Shown: positions 9,221 to 17,615 of the stretch, piece by piece
How the letters are laid out: every line of letters begins with the position of its first letter
Numbering within the stretch: position 1 is the first letter of the stretch
From: Candidatus Saccharimonadota bacterium
GTDB lineage: Bacteria; Patescibacteriota; Saccharimonadia; Saccharimonadales; Saccharimonadaceae
Reading direction: 5' to 3'
NCBI GenBank assembly: GCA_028286285.1
Contig: JAQBRV010000004.1
Span: forward strand, 124,001 to 188,000
Length of the DNA stretch: 64,000 nt
Made by a program: the position numbers and the translations under genes
The notes under the pieces: generated by a model
The model's input: the letters and a program-made list of their open reading frames with translations, nothing else
The model's database searches: none
What the model was told of the DNA's origin: nothing

Positions 9221-9378
9221 ACTGTGTCCAATTATAGCATTAGCGAGGCGAGAGAGATGAAAGTGTACTTTCATTTCCGAGACGACCTAATGCTACATGC
9301 GTTCAATCGAACGAATATATCCTTAAATAGCAAAAAACTGATAAAATGGACGATAGTAAGCTACAAAAGGAGATACCA

Positions 9379-9909
9379 ATGGCAGATTTCAACCAAATCC
9401 TGACACCCGGCACAATTGATGACGGTATTATTAATGTTGTCGTTGAGATCCCACAAGGCTCAACAAACAAAATTGAATGGAATCGAGAGCTGGCGATATT
9501 TCAGCTCGATCGCGTCGAACCTGCCATATTCGCCAAACCAACCAACTATGGCTTCATCCCGCAGACGCTCGATGAAGATGGTGATGAGCTCGATGTCCTG
9601 ATCGTGACCGATGAGCCACTGCCAACCGGGATTTTTCTCGAAGCCAAAATTCTTGGCGTCATGAAGTTCGAAGATGATGCTGAAGTGGATGATAAAATCG
9701 TCGTCCGACCCGCTGATGATCGCCACGCTGGTGATTGGCTCAATTCGCTCGACGATCTTGGTGAAAGCTGGAAGCAGCGTGTTGAGCATCACTTTACGCA
9801 CTATAAAGATCTGAAGAAACCAGGCAGCACCCAGGTGACCGGTTGGGGCGACGCCGAAGAAGCCAAGAAGGTGATCCACGAATCGGTTGAGCGTTGGGAC
9901 AAACGCTAA
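9379..9909 (+). CDS. ppa: Inorganic pyrophosphatase
   Basis: Family I soluble pyrophosphatase that hydrolyses PPi and pulls biosynthetic reactions forward. 176 aa from the ATG at 9379, chosen because AAAAGGAG lies 7 nt upstream; the earlier in-frame ATG at 9346 overlaps an extended -10 (TGATAAAAT, 9339-9347). Signature DGDELDV with the metal-binding Asp residues, plus IEVPQ-like VEIPQGSTNKIEWNRE and the C-terminal HHFTHYKDL. Followed 8 nt later by a Nudix gene. Confidence 0.92.
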   Translation: MADFNQILTPGTIDDGIINVVVEIPQGSTNKIEWNRELAIFQLDRVEPAIFAKPTNYGFIPQTLDEDGDELDVLIVTDEPLPTGIFLEAKILGVMKFEDDAEVDDKIVVRPADDRHAGDWLNSLDDLGESWKQRVEHHFTHYKDLKKPGSTQVTGWGDAEEAKKVIHESVERWDKR

Positions 9910-9917
9910 GATTCACA

Positions 9918-10340
9918 ATGAAACATATTCGCGCGGCCAAAATTGTCATCCTTGACGGCGAGGGGAAGGCGCTGTTGCTGCGACGAAGTCACACCCATCC
10001 GACTGATGGGCTGATGCCCGATATCCCTGGCGGCACCATCGAAGATGGTGAGACAATCGAAGCTGGTCTGATCCGTGAGATACGAGAAGAGACCGGACTC
10101 GACCTTTTGGAGGGCGACGTCACGCTGTTTCACAGCGTGGCATTTCACGGTATTCCTGACGTTACAATAGACTGTCGAGTCTATGCCGCACGACTTACTG
10201 AGGTGGCGCCGGCAGTCATAATTAGCTGGGAGCACGATGAATATAGCTGGGTTTCTATCAGCGAACTGAAAGGTCTAGAACGACCATATCAAGAAGGGGT
10301 TGATTACGCGACGGCGCACAATCTCTGGTCGAGCGTTTAA
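9918..10340 (+). CDS. Nudix hydrolase
   Basis: Hydrolase of nucleoside diphosphates linked to another group. 140 aa, with a complete Nudix box GGTIEDGETIEAGLIREIRE followed by ETGL (about residues 39-62), so Mg2+-dependent activity is expected; the substrate cannot be told. Start at ATG 9918; the frame extends upstream only through a TTG inside ppa. Follows ppa closely, probably cotranscribed. The last 4 nt overlap the end of the convergent Rel/Spo gene. Confidence 0.85.
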   Translation: MKHIRAAKIVILDGEGKALLLRRSHTHPTDGLMPDIPGGTIEDGETIEAGLIREIREETGLDLLEGDVTLFHSVAFHGIPDVTIDCRVYAARLTEVAPAVIISWEHDEYSWVSISELKGLERPYQEGVDYATAHNLWSSV

Positions 10341-11875
10341 GTCTTCTTTTTGCGCAACGTCTTTTCGCGGATAATTGCTGCCGCATTGGTCATTGTTTCA
10401 ATGACACCGAGTTGTTTTAGATGCATGCGGATTTTCGAACGGGCACTCGAAGTAGTGACGAGATCGAGCCAGGCTCGTTTGGGTTGCGCCAATTTGCGAG
10501 TGACTACTTCGACGATGTCACCGTTATGAAGGATCTTATCAAACGGGTGAATGTTGCCGTTTACTTTAAAACTATAGGCGTGCTTACCGATATCGGTGTG
10601 TACCATGTAAGCGAAATCAAGCGGCAAAGCGCCCACGGGTAGATTGTAAATATCACCATTAGGCGAATAGACAAAAATGCGGTCACCAAAAATATCGACG
10701 TTTAACTCGTCTTGAGAAACTTCCTCATCGTTACTAAGTCGCTCGGCGATTTCTTGCAGTTCCGTGATCCATTGCAGTGCAGCTGGCAGTGCTGCGCTCG
10801 TTTTTCGTTTAGCGTAGAGCTTGCTTTCTTTTTGCTCGTGATAGTGGAAGCTGGCGGCGAGACCACGCTCGGCGTATTCGTGCATTTCCTGGCTTCTGAT
10901 TTGGAACTCGACGATCTGTTCATTGCGGGTGATGACGGTGGTGTGCAGGCTTTGGTAGCCATTCGGTTTTGGCACCGCAATGTAATCTTTAATGCGGGCA
11001 ATCATCGGCTGATACATGGCGTGCAGAATCCCGAGCACCTTATAACAATCGTCTTTGTCTTTGACGATAATCCGAAGTGCCATCAGGTCGTAGATATCAT
11101 CGATATTGCCATCGACTTTATTTAATTTTCGAAATAGACTGTAGACGCTTTTTACGCGGCCATTCATTTCAAATTTAATGTCATGTTTCTTGAGTTCAGC
11201 CTCAACTTCTTGACGGACGGCACCGAGTTTGCGGGTGCTGCGGCCAAGTCGTTTTTTCATGAGATTTTGAGTGTGTTTGAATTTCCCAGGATCAAGGTAT
11301 TGAAAACCAAGTTCTTCGATTTGGAGACGGACTTGACCCATACCAAGTTTATCTGCCATAGGGGCAAACACCTCGAGGCTCTCCAAGGCAATCTTCTTCT
11401 GTTTATCTTTTGACATGTGATCAAGAGTTCTGAGGTTATGGAGTCGGTCGGCAAGTTTAATGACGATCACGCGCACGTCTTGGCCAATGGCAATCAGCAG
11501 TTTCGATAGATTATCTTTCGTTTGTGGCAGGTAGCTCGATAGATCACGCATTCCCGCTCGAGCTTGCGAAACTTTAGTGACGCCGTCAACTAAAAACGCC
11601 ACATCGCGACCAAACAGGCTTTCGATATCTGTCAGTTCCACTTCAGTGTCCTCCACTGTGTCGTGGAGAATACCAGCAAGGATGGTATCGATATCCATAT
11701 TCCACTCGATCAGCGTACTGGCGACGGCCAGCGGATGTGTGATATAGGGGTCGCCACTTTTTCGTTTCTGCCCTTCATGGGCTGTGGTCGCATAGTCGAT
11801 GGCATGTTCGAGTTCAAGCAGCTCATTCTCGCTGTAGAATGGCTTCGCTTGATTGAGCAACTCACTTTTCTTCAT
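10337..11875 (-). CDS. rel: Bifunctional (p)ppGpp synthetase/hydrolase (Rel/Spo family)
   Basis: Makes and degrades the starvation alarmone (p)ppGpp. 512 aa: HD hydrolase domain (THPLAVA, ILHDTVEDTE, LADRLHNLRTL), synthetase domain (RVKSVYSLFRK, YDLMALRIIV, PNGYQSLHTTV), then a TGS domain (VYSPNGDIYNLPVGALPLDFAY). The ACT/RRM regulatory end found in typical 700-aa RelA/SpoT is absent, so this is a shortened long-RSH protein. A minus-strand TATAAT (11885-11890) lies 9 nt before the ATG with no ribosome site, so the mRNA is nearly leaderless. Confidence 0.88.
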   Translation of the reverse strand: MKKSELLNQAKPFYSENELLELEHAIDYATTAHEGQKRKSGDPYITHPLAVASTLIEWNMDIDTILAGILHDTVEDTEVELTDIESLFGRDVAFLVDGVTKVSQARAGMRDLSSYLPQTKDNLSKLLIAIGQDVRVIVIKLADRLHNLRTLDHMSKDKQKKIALESLEVFAPMADKLGMGQVRLQIEELGFQYLDPGKFKHTQNLMKKRLGRSTRKLGAVRQEVEAELKKHDIKFEMNGRVKSVYSLFRKLNKVDGNIDDIYDLMALRIIVKDKDDCYKVLGILHAMYQPMIARIKDYIAVPKPNGYQSLHTTVITRNEQIVEFQIRSQEMHEYAERGLAASFHYHEQKESKLYAKRKTSAALPAALQWITELQEIAERLSNDEEVSQDELNVDIFGDRIFVYSPNGDIYNLPVGALPLDFAYMVHTDIGKHAYSFKVNGNIHPFDKILHNGDIVEVVTRKLAQPKRAWLDLVTTSSARSKIRMHLKQLGVIETMTNAAAIIREKTLRKKKT

Positions 11876-11914
11876 CTAGAACTTATTATAACACTAGGAA
11901 ACTAGTTGGCATGA

Positions 11915-11920
11915 TACAGT
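11915..11920 (+). promoter_or_regulatory. Extended -10 before the small ORF at 11950
   Basis: TGATACAGT, an extended -10, about 30 nt before the mini-ORF. It would run divergently from rel. Confidence 0.35.
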
Positions 11921-11949
11921 AAGGACATCGTGAAGAGGAGGTGAATAGA

Positions 11950-11982
11950 ATGCACCGTTTCGAGGAGCTCGACGACGCCTAA
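11950..11982 (+). CDS. Possible 10-residue leader peptide (MHRFEELDDA)
   Basis: ATG preceded by a near-perfect ribosome site (GAAGAGGAGG at 11932-11941) and ended by TAA after ten codons. It is followed by a GC-rich hairpin (11994-12031). The good ribosome site argues for translation; the short length leaves chance possible. Its place upstream of GAPDH and the following hairpin suggest a leader peptide or a stand-alone micropeptide. Function unknown. Confidence 0.4.
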   Translation: MHRFEELDDA

Positions 11983-11993
11983 CCCCACGATCT

Positions 11994-12034
11994 CCCGGCT
12001 GGCGTACGGCGAACAGCCTGCGCCAGTCGGGTTT
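11994..12034 (+). terminator. GC-rich hairpin after the mini-ORF
   Basis: CCCGGCTGGCG (11994-12004) pairs with CGCCAGTCGGG (12021-12031), 11 bp with one G-T pair and a 16-nt loop, followed only by TTT. A weak terminator or a stable RNA 3' end. Confidence 0.45.
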
Positions 12035-12042
12035 CCCCTTCA

Positions 12043-12071
12043 TTGCACCGACGATTAAAACGATATACAAT
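12043..12071 (+). promoter_or_regulatory. Promoter of the GAPDH gene
   Basis: TTGCAC (12043-12048), a 17-nt spacer and TACAAT (12066-12071), followed by a leader that carries AAAGGAG upstream of the ATG at 12117. Confidence 0.5.
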
Positions 12072-12116
12072 AAGACTAATTGATACGCTAATGTTTAAAG
12101 GAGTGGGTAGACAGTA

Positions 12117-13139
12117 ATGGCGAAAGTAAAGATAGCGATTAATGGGTTTGGTCGGATCGGCCGCAATGCCTTCAAGATTGCGTTTGAACGCAGTGATATC
12201 GAAATTGTAGCTGTCAATGACCTGACTGATACAAAAACACTAGCCTACTTACTAAAATACGATAGCAACTACGGCACATACCAGCATGCTGTTACGAGTG
12301 ATGATCAACACATCATCGTGAACGACCAAGCAGTCAAAGTTCTGGCCGAGAAAGACCCAGCGGCGCTGCCGTGGGCAGATTTAGGTGTGGATCTGGTGAT
12401 TGAATCAACAGGTTTCTTTACCGACAAAGAGGGTGCTAGCAAACACATCCAAGCTGGTGCCAAGCGTGTGGTTATCAGTGGTCCGACTAAGAGTGATGGT
12501 GTCGATACAATTGTTCTGGGAGCTAATGAAGATAAAATCGAAGATGCAACCGAAGTGATCAGCAATGCTAGCTGTACCACTAATTCACTCGGCATGGTGA
12601 TGGCAATTCTTGATGCTGAATTTGGCGTAGAGAAGTCGCTCCTAACTACAGTGCATAGCTATACCGCCAGTCAAGCACTGCAAGATTCACCCAAAAAAGA
12701 TGTACGAGAGGGTCGTAACGCAGCTGAAAATATCGTTCCAACCTCGACTGGTGCGGCTATTGCTGTCACCAAAGCACTGCCTGGACTCGTTGGTAAGTTC
12801 GACGGCATTAGTATGCGCGTACCGACTCCAGTGGTTTCCATCAGTGATATTACGGCGTTGCTTGCAAAAGATGTGACGGTCGATATACTCAACGCTGCTT
12901 TCAAAAAAGCGGCTGCCGATCCATTTTACCAGGGAATCTTGGCCGTTAGTGACGAACCACTGGTGAGCCGTGATTACATCGGCAATAGTCACTCCGGCAC
13001 CGTTGATCTCGCCTTGACCCGCGTCGTCGGGGGTAACCTGATAAAGATTTGCGTCTGGTATGACAATGAGTGGGGCTACAGCAACCGCTTGGTCGAACTG
13101 GTAGCTGATGTCGGCAAATCACTAGCAAAACAGGCCTAA
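12117..13139 (+). CDS. gap: Glyceraldehyde-3-phosphate dehydrogenase, type I
   Basis: Glycolytic enzyme converting glyceraldehyde-3-phosphate, NAD+ and Pi to 1,3-bisphosphoglycerate. 340 aa. NAD-binding GFGRIGRNAF at the N-terminus, VNDLTD (Asp favouring NAD), catalytic Cys in SNASCTTNSLG (about residues 150-160), catalytic His in TVHSYTASQ, and C-terminal WYDNEWGYSNRL. Ribosome site AAAGGAG. First gene of a run of carbon-metabolism genes to 17.0 kb. Confidence 0.95.
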   Translation: MAKVKIAINGFGRIGRNAFKIAFERSDIEIVAVNDLTDTKTLAYLLKYDSNYGTYQHAVTSDDQHIIVNDQAVKVLAEKDPAALPWADLGVDLVIESTGFFTDKEGASKHIQAGAKRVVISGPTKSDGVDTIVLGANEDKIEDATEVISNASCTTNSLGMVMAILDAEFGVEKSLLTTVHSYTASQALQDSPKKDVREGRNAAENIVPTSTGAAIAVTKALPGLVGKFDGISMRVPTPVVSISDITALLAKDVTVDILNAAFKKAAADPFYQGILAVSDEPLVSRDYIGNSHSGTVDLALTRVVGGNLIKICVWYDNEWGYSNRLVELVADVGKSLAKQA

Positions 13140-13157
13140 ACCGCTTATACTTGAACT

Positions 13158-13607
13158 ATGAAGATCTACTTGGGCGCAGATCATAAAGGCTTTCATATGA
13201 AAGAAAAAGTGTTTGCGTATCTCGCTAAGCACGGCTACGACGTGGAAGATGTTGGTGACAGTGAGCTCGATCCGAACGACGACTTTCCTGAGTTTGCCCA
13301 ACTTGCTGCCCTCAAAGTGATCGGTGACGACGGCAAAGATCCTCGAGCGATTCTGCTGTGTGGTGGCGGTCAGGGTATGGCTATGGCGGCTAACCGCTTC
13401 CGTGGTATACGAGCTAGTGTGGTGTGGGATGCATTTGAAGCCAAGATGACACGCAACGATAATGACAGCAATATCCTCTGTCTCCCATCACGAATACTTG
13501 AAGATGAAGAAGCCGAATGGCGTGGCATTATCGAGACATGGCTCAGCACGCCGTTTGCCGACGCGGCTCGGTTTAAACGTCGTAACGCCAAGATTGATGA
13601 GCTGTAA
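13158..13607 (+). CDS. rpiB: Ribose-5-phosphate isomerase B family protein
   Basis: Interconverts ribose-5-phosphate and ribulose-5-phosphate in the pentose phosphate pathway. 149 aa. Family marks: GADHKGFHMK at the start, Cys base in LLCGGGQGMAMAANR (usual CGTGIGMSIAAN, so somewhat divergent), and TRNDNDSNIL in place of SREHNDANVL. Related LacA/LacB isomerases cannot be excluded, but rpe and transketolase follow directly. TATACT at 13146-13151 ends 6 nt before the ATG, so an internal leaderless start is possible. Confidence 0.82.
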   Translation: MKIYLGADHKGFHMKEKVFAYLAKHGYDVEDVGDSELDPNDDFPEFAQLAALKVIGDDGKDPRAILLCGGGQGMAMAANRFRGIRASVVWDAFEAKMTRNDNDSNILCLPSRILEDEEAEWRGIIETWLSTPFADAARFKRRNAKIDEL

Positions 13608-13610
13608 CCC

Positions 13611-14255
13611 ATGAGCGAAATTGCACCAGCGCTGCTTGCCGAAAATGCCGATAGCTACAAGGAACAAGCTCAAAAACTCCATGCTTTTGCCAAGCGAGTT
13701 CATATTGATATCACCGATGGCGAATTCGCCCCAGTCCAAACAGTCACAGCCAGTGATCTGTGGTGGCCAGGTGAATGGGTGGTGGATATTCATGCCATGG
13801 TGGCGCGTCCCTCGGAGCACGTCAAAGCTCTTGTTGCACTCAAGCCGCATATGATCATTTTCCACGTTGAAGTCCAAGAAGACCTCTTGCCGATCATGCA
13901 ATTCGTCACCCAAAACGGCATCAAGGTAGGCGTAGCTTTGCAGCGCAGCACGGTACCACACTCGGTCGGCTCGCTCATCGAGGCTGCCGATCATGTCATG
14001 ATTTTTAGCGGAAACCTCGGACATTATGGTGGTACAGCCAGTCTGATGCAGCTCGAAAAGGTTCGGCTGATTCGGGCTATTAAAGCTGGTGTCGAGATAG
14101 GCTGGGATGGCGGGGTGACGGTAGAAAATGCATTCAGTCTAGTGCAAGGCGGGGTGGACGTTCTTAATGTCGGCGCCACGATTGGCAAATCGGCCGATCC
14201 AACCAGTACCTATGCCACACTCGTCAACGAAATCAACAAAGAGGGAGTGATCTAG
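13611..14255 (+). CDS. Ribulose-phosphate 3-epimerase-like protein
   Basis: TIM-barrel epimerase family, interconverting ribulose-5-phosphate and xylulose-5-phosphate. 214 aa. The metal ligands of the family are present: HIDITDG (His and Asp), DIHAMV (His) and GWDGGVTVENA (Asp), with a phosphate-binding NVGATIGKS at the end. The rest is divergent from textbook Rpe, so a related sugar-phosphate epimerase is possible. It starts 3 nt after rpiB and ends 2 nt before the transketolase subunit, clearly one operon. Confidence 0.75.
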   Translation: MSEIAPALLAENADSYKEQAQKLHAFAKRVHIDITDGEFAPVQTVTASDLWWPGEWVVDIHAMVARPSEHVKALVALKPHMIIFHVEVQEDLLPIMQFVTQNGIKVGVALQRSTVPHSVGSLIEAADHVMIFSGNLGHYGGTASLMQLEKVRLIRAIKAGVEIGWDGGVTVENAFSLVQGGVDVLNVGATIGKSADPTSTYATLVNEINKEGVI

Positions 14256-14257
14256 GC

Positions 14258-15124
14258 ATGAGTGGGCAGTTGACTATCTCTCAACTCGAGAAAAAAGCGA
14301 TGGATATCCGTAAAGATATCATCACCATGCTGGAACACGCTGGTAGCGGCCATAGCGCTGGCCCGTTGGGTTTGGCAGACATTTTTTCGGCGCTCTATTT
14401 TAATATCTTGAACATCAAACCTGACGAGCCAGAGTGGCCAGACCGCGATGTCTTCTTTCTCAGTAACGGCCACTGTGTGCCGGTACAATATGCTGCCATG
14501 GCCGAACGAGGCTTTTTTGACACAAAAGAGCTTTTAACTCTGCGAAAATTTGGTAGTCGCCTGCAAGGTCATCCTGAACGGGAAAAACTACCCGGGCTTG
14601 AAAACACCAGCGGTCCACTCGGCAGTGGCCTGTCTCAGGCGGCAGGCTATGCCTACACCATGAGACATATCGATAGTATCGCTCATCGCTGGGTCTATTT
14701 TGTGACGGGCGACGGCGAGCTCGACGAGGGAAATATTTGGGAAGCGGCGATGTTTGCCGGTAAATACAAGCTGGGTAATTTGATCGGCTTCATTGATCGT
14801 AACAACATTCAAATTGACGGCACTACCGAAGACGTCATGCCACTTGAAGACTTACGTGGCAAGTGGGAGAGTTTCGGCTGGCATGTGCAAGAAATCGACG
14901 GCCATAACATCGAGAGTATTATCGATGCTGCCAGTATGGCTCGTGCTATTACCAATAAACCAAGTATTGTGATTGCTCACACCATCCCCGGTAAGGGCGT
15001 TGATTTTATGGAATATGATTATCACTGGCATGGCATGGCACCCAACAGCGATCAAGCGAAAGAAGCGTTGAAAAAACTTCGCACGCTAGACGGCAAGATC
15101 TCTCATGAAGGAGCTGGTGTATGA
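14258..15124 (+). CDS. tktA-N: Transketolase, N-terminal (TPP-binding) subunit
   Basis: First half of a two-gene transketolase that moves two-carbon units between sugar phosphates. 288 aa. Thiamine-diphosphate motif GDGELDEGNIWEAAMFA, ending with NN in IDRNNIQIDG (about residues 150-180), and SGHSAGPLGLADIFSALYF near the start. The GTGTATGA junction overlaps the next subunit by 4 nt, so both halves should be made in equal amounts. Confidence 0.9.
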   Translation: MSGQLTISQLEKKAMDIRKDIITMLEHAGSGHSAGPLGLADIFSALYFNILNIKPDEPEWPDRDVFFLSNGHCVPVQYAAMAERGFFDTKELLTLRKFGSRLQGHPEREKLPGLENTSGPLGSGLSQAAGYAYTMRHIDSIAHRWVYFVTGDGELDEGNIWEAAMFAGKYKLGNLIGFIDRNNIQIDGTTEDVMPLEDLRGKWESFGWHVQEIDGHNIESIIDAASMARAITNKPSIVIAHTIPGKGVDFMEYDYHWHGMAPNSDQAKEALKKLRTLDGKISHEGAGV

Positions 15125-16116
15125 CCCATTACCCACTGGCTGACAACGCGTTTGATAAACCAACACTCGAGCCAATCCGAGCAGGGTTTGGTCGTGGGTT
15201 GAAGCTGGCTGGTGAAAAGAACGAAGCAATCGTGGCGCTCTGCGCTGACCTGACCGAAAGTACCCAGATGCATCTTTTTAAAGAGGCCTTTCCGAAGCGG
15301 TTTATTGAAATGGGCGTGGCCGAGCAAAACCTTGTGACAGTGGCAAGTGGCATGGCACGAGCCGGCAAGATTCCCTTTACCAGTAGTTACGCTGCCTTTA
15401 GCCCGGGTCGAAACTGGGAGCAGATTCGCACCACTATTACACTGAATAATCAGCCGGTCAAGATCGTTGGTTCACATGCCGGTGTGAGCGTTGGGCCGGA
15501 TGGTGCGACTCATCAAATGCTGGAAGATATCGCGCTGATGCGCGTGCTGCCAAATATGGTGGTGGTAGCACCAGGTGATAGTCTGGAGGCTGAAAGAGTC
15601 ACTCAAGCCATCGCCAAAAATGGCAAACCGAGCTACATCCGTTTGGCGCGAGAGAAGACACCTGTCTTTAGTACACCTGACTCACCATTTAAAATCGGCA
15701 AAGCCTATGTACTGTGGGAAGGTCACGATATTTCGCTGCTTGGAACCGGCACGATGACCTATCAGCTACTCGTGGCTGCCAAGCTACTGCAGCAAAAAGG
15801 TATCAATGTCGAAGTCGTGCATGTGCCGACGATCAAGCCGCTGGATGACGAAACAATTCTTCATAGCGTTCGAAAAACTGGTCGCGTCGTCACGGCTGAG
15901 GAAGCCCAGATCAAGGGTGGGTTTGGTGGCGCAGTGGCAGAGTTGCTCGGAGAAAAACTGCCGACTCCTCTGCTACGAATCGGCATGCAAGATCGTTTTG
16001 GCGAATCGGGCAAGCCCGATGAGCTCCTCGATCATTTTGGATTGACTGGAGAAAAGATAGCCCAGCGCGTCGAAGCGTTTATTAATGACACGCCGAAGTA
16101 TCACCAAGGATTTTAA
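15121..16116 (+). CDS. tktA-C: Transketolase, C-terminal (pyrimidine-binding) subunit
   Basis: Second half of the split transketolase, 331 aa: pyrimidine-binding domain with catalytic Glu in RFIEMGVAEQNLVTVASG and TSYAAFSPGRNWEQI, then the transketolase C-terminal domain. Together with the preceding gene it makes one functional enzyme. Split transketolases are known in archaea and several bacteria. The convergent or downstream fba gene starts 10 nt after its stop. Confidence 0.9.
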   Translation: MTHYPLADNAFDKPTLEPIRAGFGRGLKLAGEKNEAIVALCADLTESTQMHLFKEAFPKRFIEMGVAEQNLVTVASGMARAGKIPFTSSYAAFSPGRNWEQIRTTITLNNQPVKIVGSHAGVSVGPDGATHQMLEDIALMRVLPNMVVVAPGDSLEAERVTQAIAKNGKPSYIRLAREKTPVFSTPDSPFKIGKAYVLWEGHDISLLGTGTMTYQLLVAAKLLQQKGINVEVVHVPTIKPLDDETILHSVRKTGRVVTAEEAQIKGGFGGAVAELLGEKLPTPLLRIGMQDRFGESGKPDELLDHFGLTGEKIAQRVEAFINDTPKYHQGF

Positions 16117-16126
16117 AGGAGCAACT

Positions 16127-17038
16127 ATGGGACTGACCATCAAACAAATACGAGACAACACCACGCGGGCACGGCATTTGTATCAGCGTACGCGAGCGCA
16201 GCATTTTGCGGTCGGCGCCTTTAATATTGATAATCAAGAGACGTTAATCGCGGTGGCGCGAGCCGCACAAAAGCTCAATTCACCAGTCCTCGTGGAAGTC
16301 AGTGATGGTGAAGTCAAAGCGATGGGGCTAGAAAACATTCGCGATCTCGTTGATAACTACAAAGTCGAATACGGTGTCGAAATGTATTTGAACCTCGACC
16401 ACAGCCCGACGGTCGAGGATTGTAAGCGTGCGATCGATGCCGGCTATGAATTCATCCATATTGATATTTCACAGGCTAATCACGATGCTACGACCGAGGA
16501 GATTATTGAAAAAACAAAAGAAGTTGTCGAGTATGCTCGTTTCACGGGAGCTCTCGTCGAGAGCGAACCACACTACTTTGGCGGCTCATCGAATGTCCAT
16601 ACCGAAGCGATTGATTATGAAGAAATCAAAAAGACATTTAGTACTCCCGAAAGTACTAAAGCATTCGTCGACGCGACGGGTGTCGATACGTATGCTGCAG
16701 CTATAGGCAATTTACATGGCAAATATCCGGTACCAAAAGAACTCGATCTCGAATTACTACAACGTATCCGCGATGTAATCGATTGCCAAATTAGTCTCCA
16801 TGGTGGCAGCGGCACACCACTTCACTATTTTGAAGAAGCAGCCAAGATTGGTGTCAGCAAGATTAACATCAACAGTGATATGCGCTATGCCTTTCGAAAA
16901 ACCCTCGAAAAAGTCCTGGCCGAAAACCCCGACGAGTATGCTGTGGTAAAACTCATGCCGCAAGTCTACGAAGCAGTGCAGGCGGTAGTTGAAGAAAAGA
17001 TCAGTGCGTTTGGATCGTCAAACAAGGCCGTTGGTTAA
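16127..17038 (+). CDS. fba: Class II fructose-bisphosphate aldolase
   Basis: Zn-dependent aldolase splitting fructose-1,6-bisphosphate. 303 aa from ATG 16127, chosen because AAAGGAG lies 6 nt upstream; an in-frame ATG at 16085 is inside the previous gene. Metal and active-site motifs: NLDHSP, SEPHYFGG, LHGKYP, LHGGSGTP and INSDMRYAFR. Related tagatose-bisphosphate aldolase cannot be ruled out. The last 21 nt overlap the end of the convergent gene 17018-17554. Confidence 0.9.
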   Translation: MGLTIKQIRDNTTRARHLYQRTRAQHFAVGAFNIDNQETLIAVARAAQKLNSPVLVEVSDGEVKAMGLENIRDLVDNYKVEYGVEMYLNLDHSPTVEDCKRAIDAGYEFIHIDISQANHDATTEEIIEKTKEVVEYARFTGALVESEPHYFGGSSNVHTEAIDYEEIKKTFSTPESTKAFVDATGVDTYAAAIGNLHGKYPVPKELDLELLQRIRDVIDCQISLHGGSGTPLHYFEEAAKIGVSKININSDMRYAFRKTLEKVLAENPDEYAVVKLMPQVYEAVQAVVEEKISAFGSSNKAVG

Positions 17039-17554
17039 CGCAGTGCCGGCAATCTCGCGGTCATACTGTCGAATATAAAAATCTGCATCAGTCTTTGTGT
17101 AGTGAAAACGGGTGGCGTAATTGAGTTGTTGAAGCGCTGCATGTGAAGTGTCGCCAAGATGTTTCTCAATGCAATAACCCGCCATCTCATCTATGAGTGG
17201 AACGAGCCGTGAGAATGAGGTTTCCTCCATAACATGCACGGCAACATAATCATTGCAGAGCAAGGCAGCAGCGTCACTGAGGCCGCGCGCAATCGTGCCA
17301 TTGTGAAGGATAGCGCCGAGTTCGCGTAAGAATTTCCCCTCCTTCGTCTTCTCTCCCTGTGCGCCCTGTGATGCGATATCCTTGAAATAGTCCAAGAACT
17401 GATCTGGTTTTTGCAATACAAGAGCCCACAATCTACCTGGCATATAGGTGGCGTCGACCACCTTTTCTCCTTGTTGTTGCATAACCTTCAATGTAGTAAA
17501 CCAAGAAGCGGCCTCATACTCTTCATCAGGGGTGCTAAAGAATCTCTCGGACAT
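17018..17554 (-). CDS. Protein of unknown function
   Basis: 178 aa, soluble, mostly helical by composition, no signal peptide. I do not recognise it. Notable are a central LCNDYVAVHVMEETSF and a C-terminus rich in Tyr/Asp. It overlaps fba by 21 nt tail to tail and diverges from the pfkB gene at 17616; its promoter must lie within the 60 nt between the two starts. A GGGAG lies about 22 nt before the ATG, too far for a normal ribosome site. Confidence 0.65.
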   Translation of the reverse strand: MSERFFSTPDEEYEAASWFTTLKVMQQQGEKVVDATYMPGRLWALVLQKPDQFLDYFKDIASQGAQGEKTKEGKFLRELGAILHNGTIARGLSDAAALLCNDYVAVHVMEETSFSRLVPLIDEMAGYCIEKHLGDTSHAALQQLNYATRFHYTKTDADFYIRQYDREIAGTALTNGLV

Positions 17555-17615
17555 ATCTATTAACTTAAACTACATCTCCCTCATTTTCAAGCATAAGTGA
17601 TATAATAGCTGCAAT

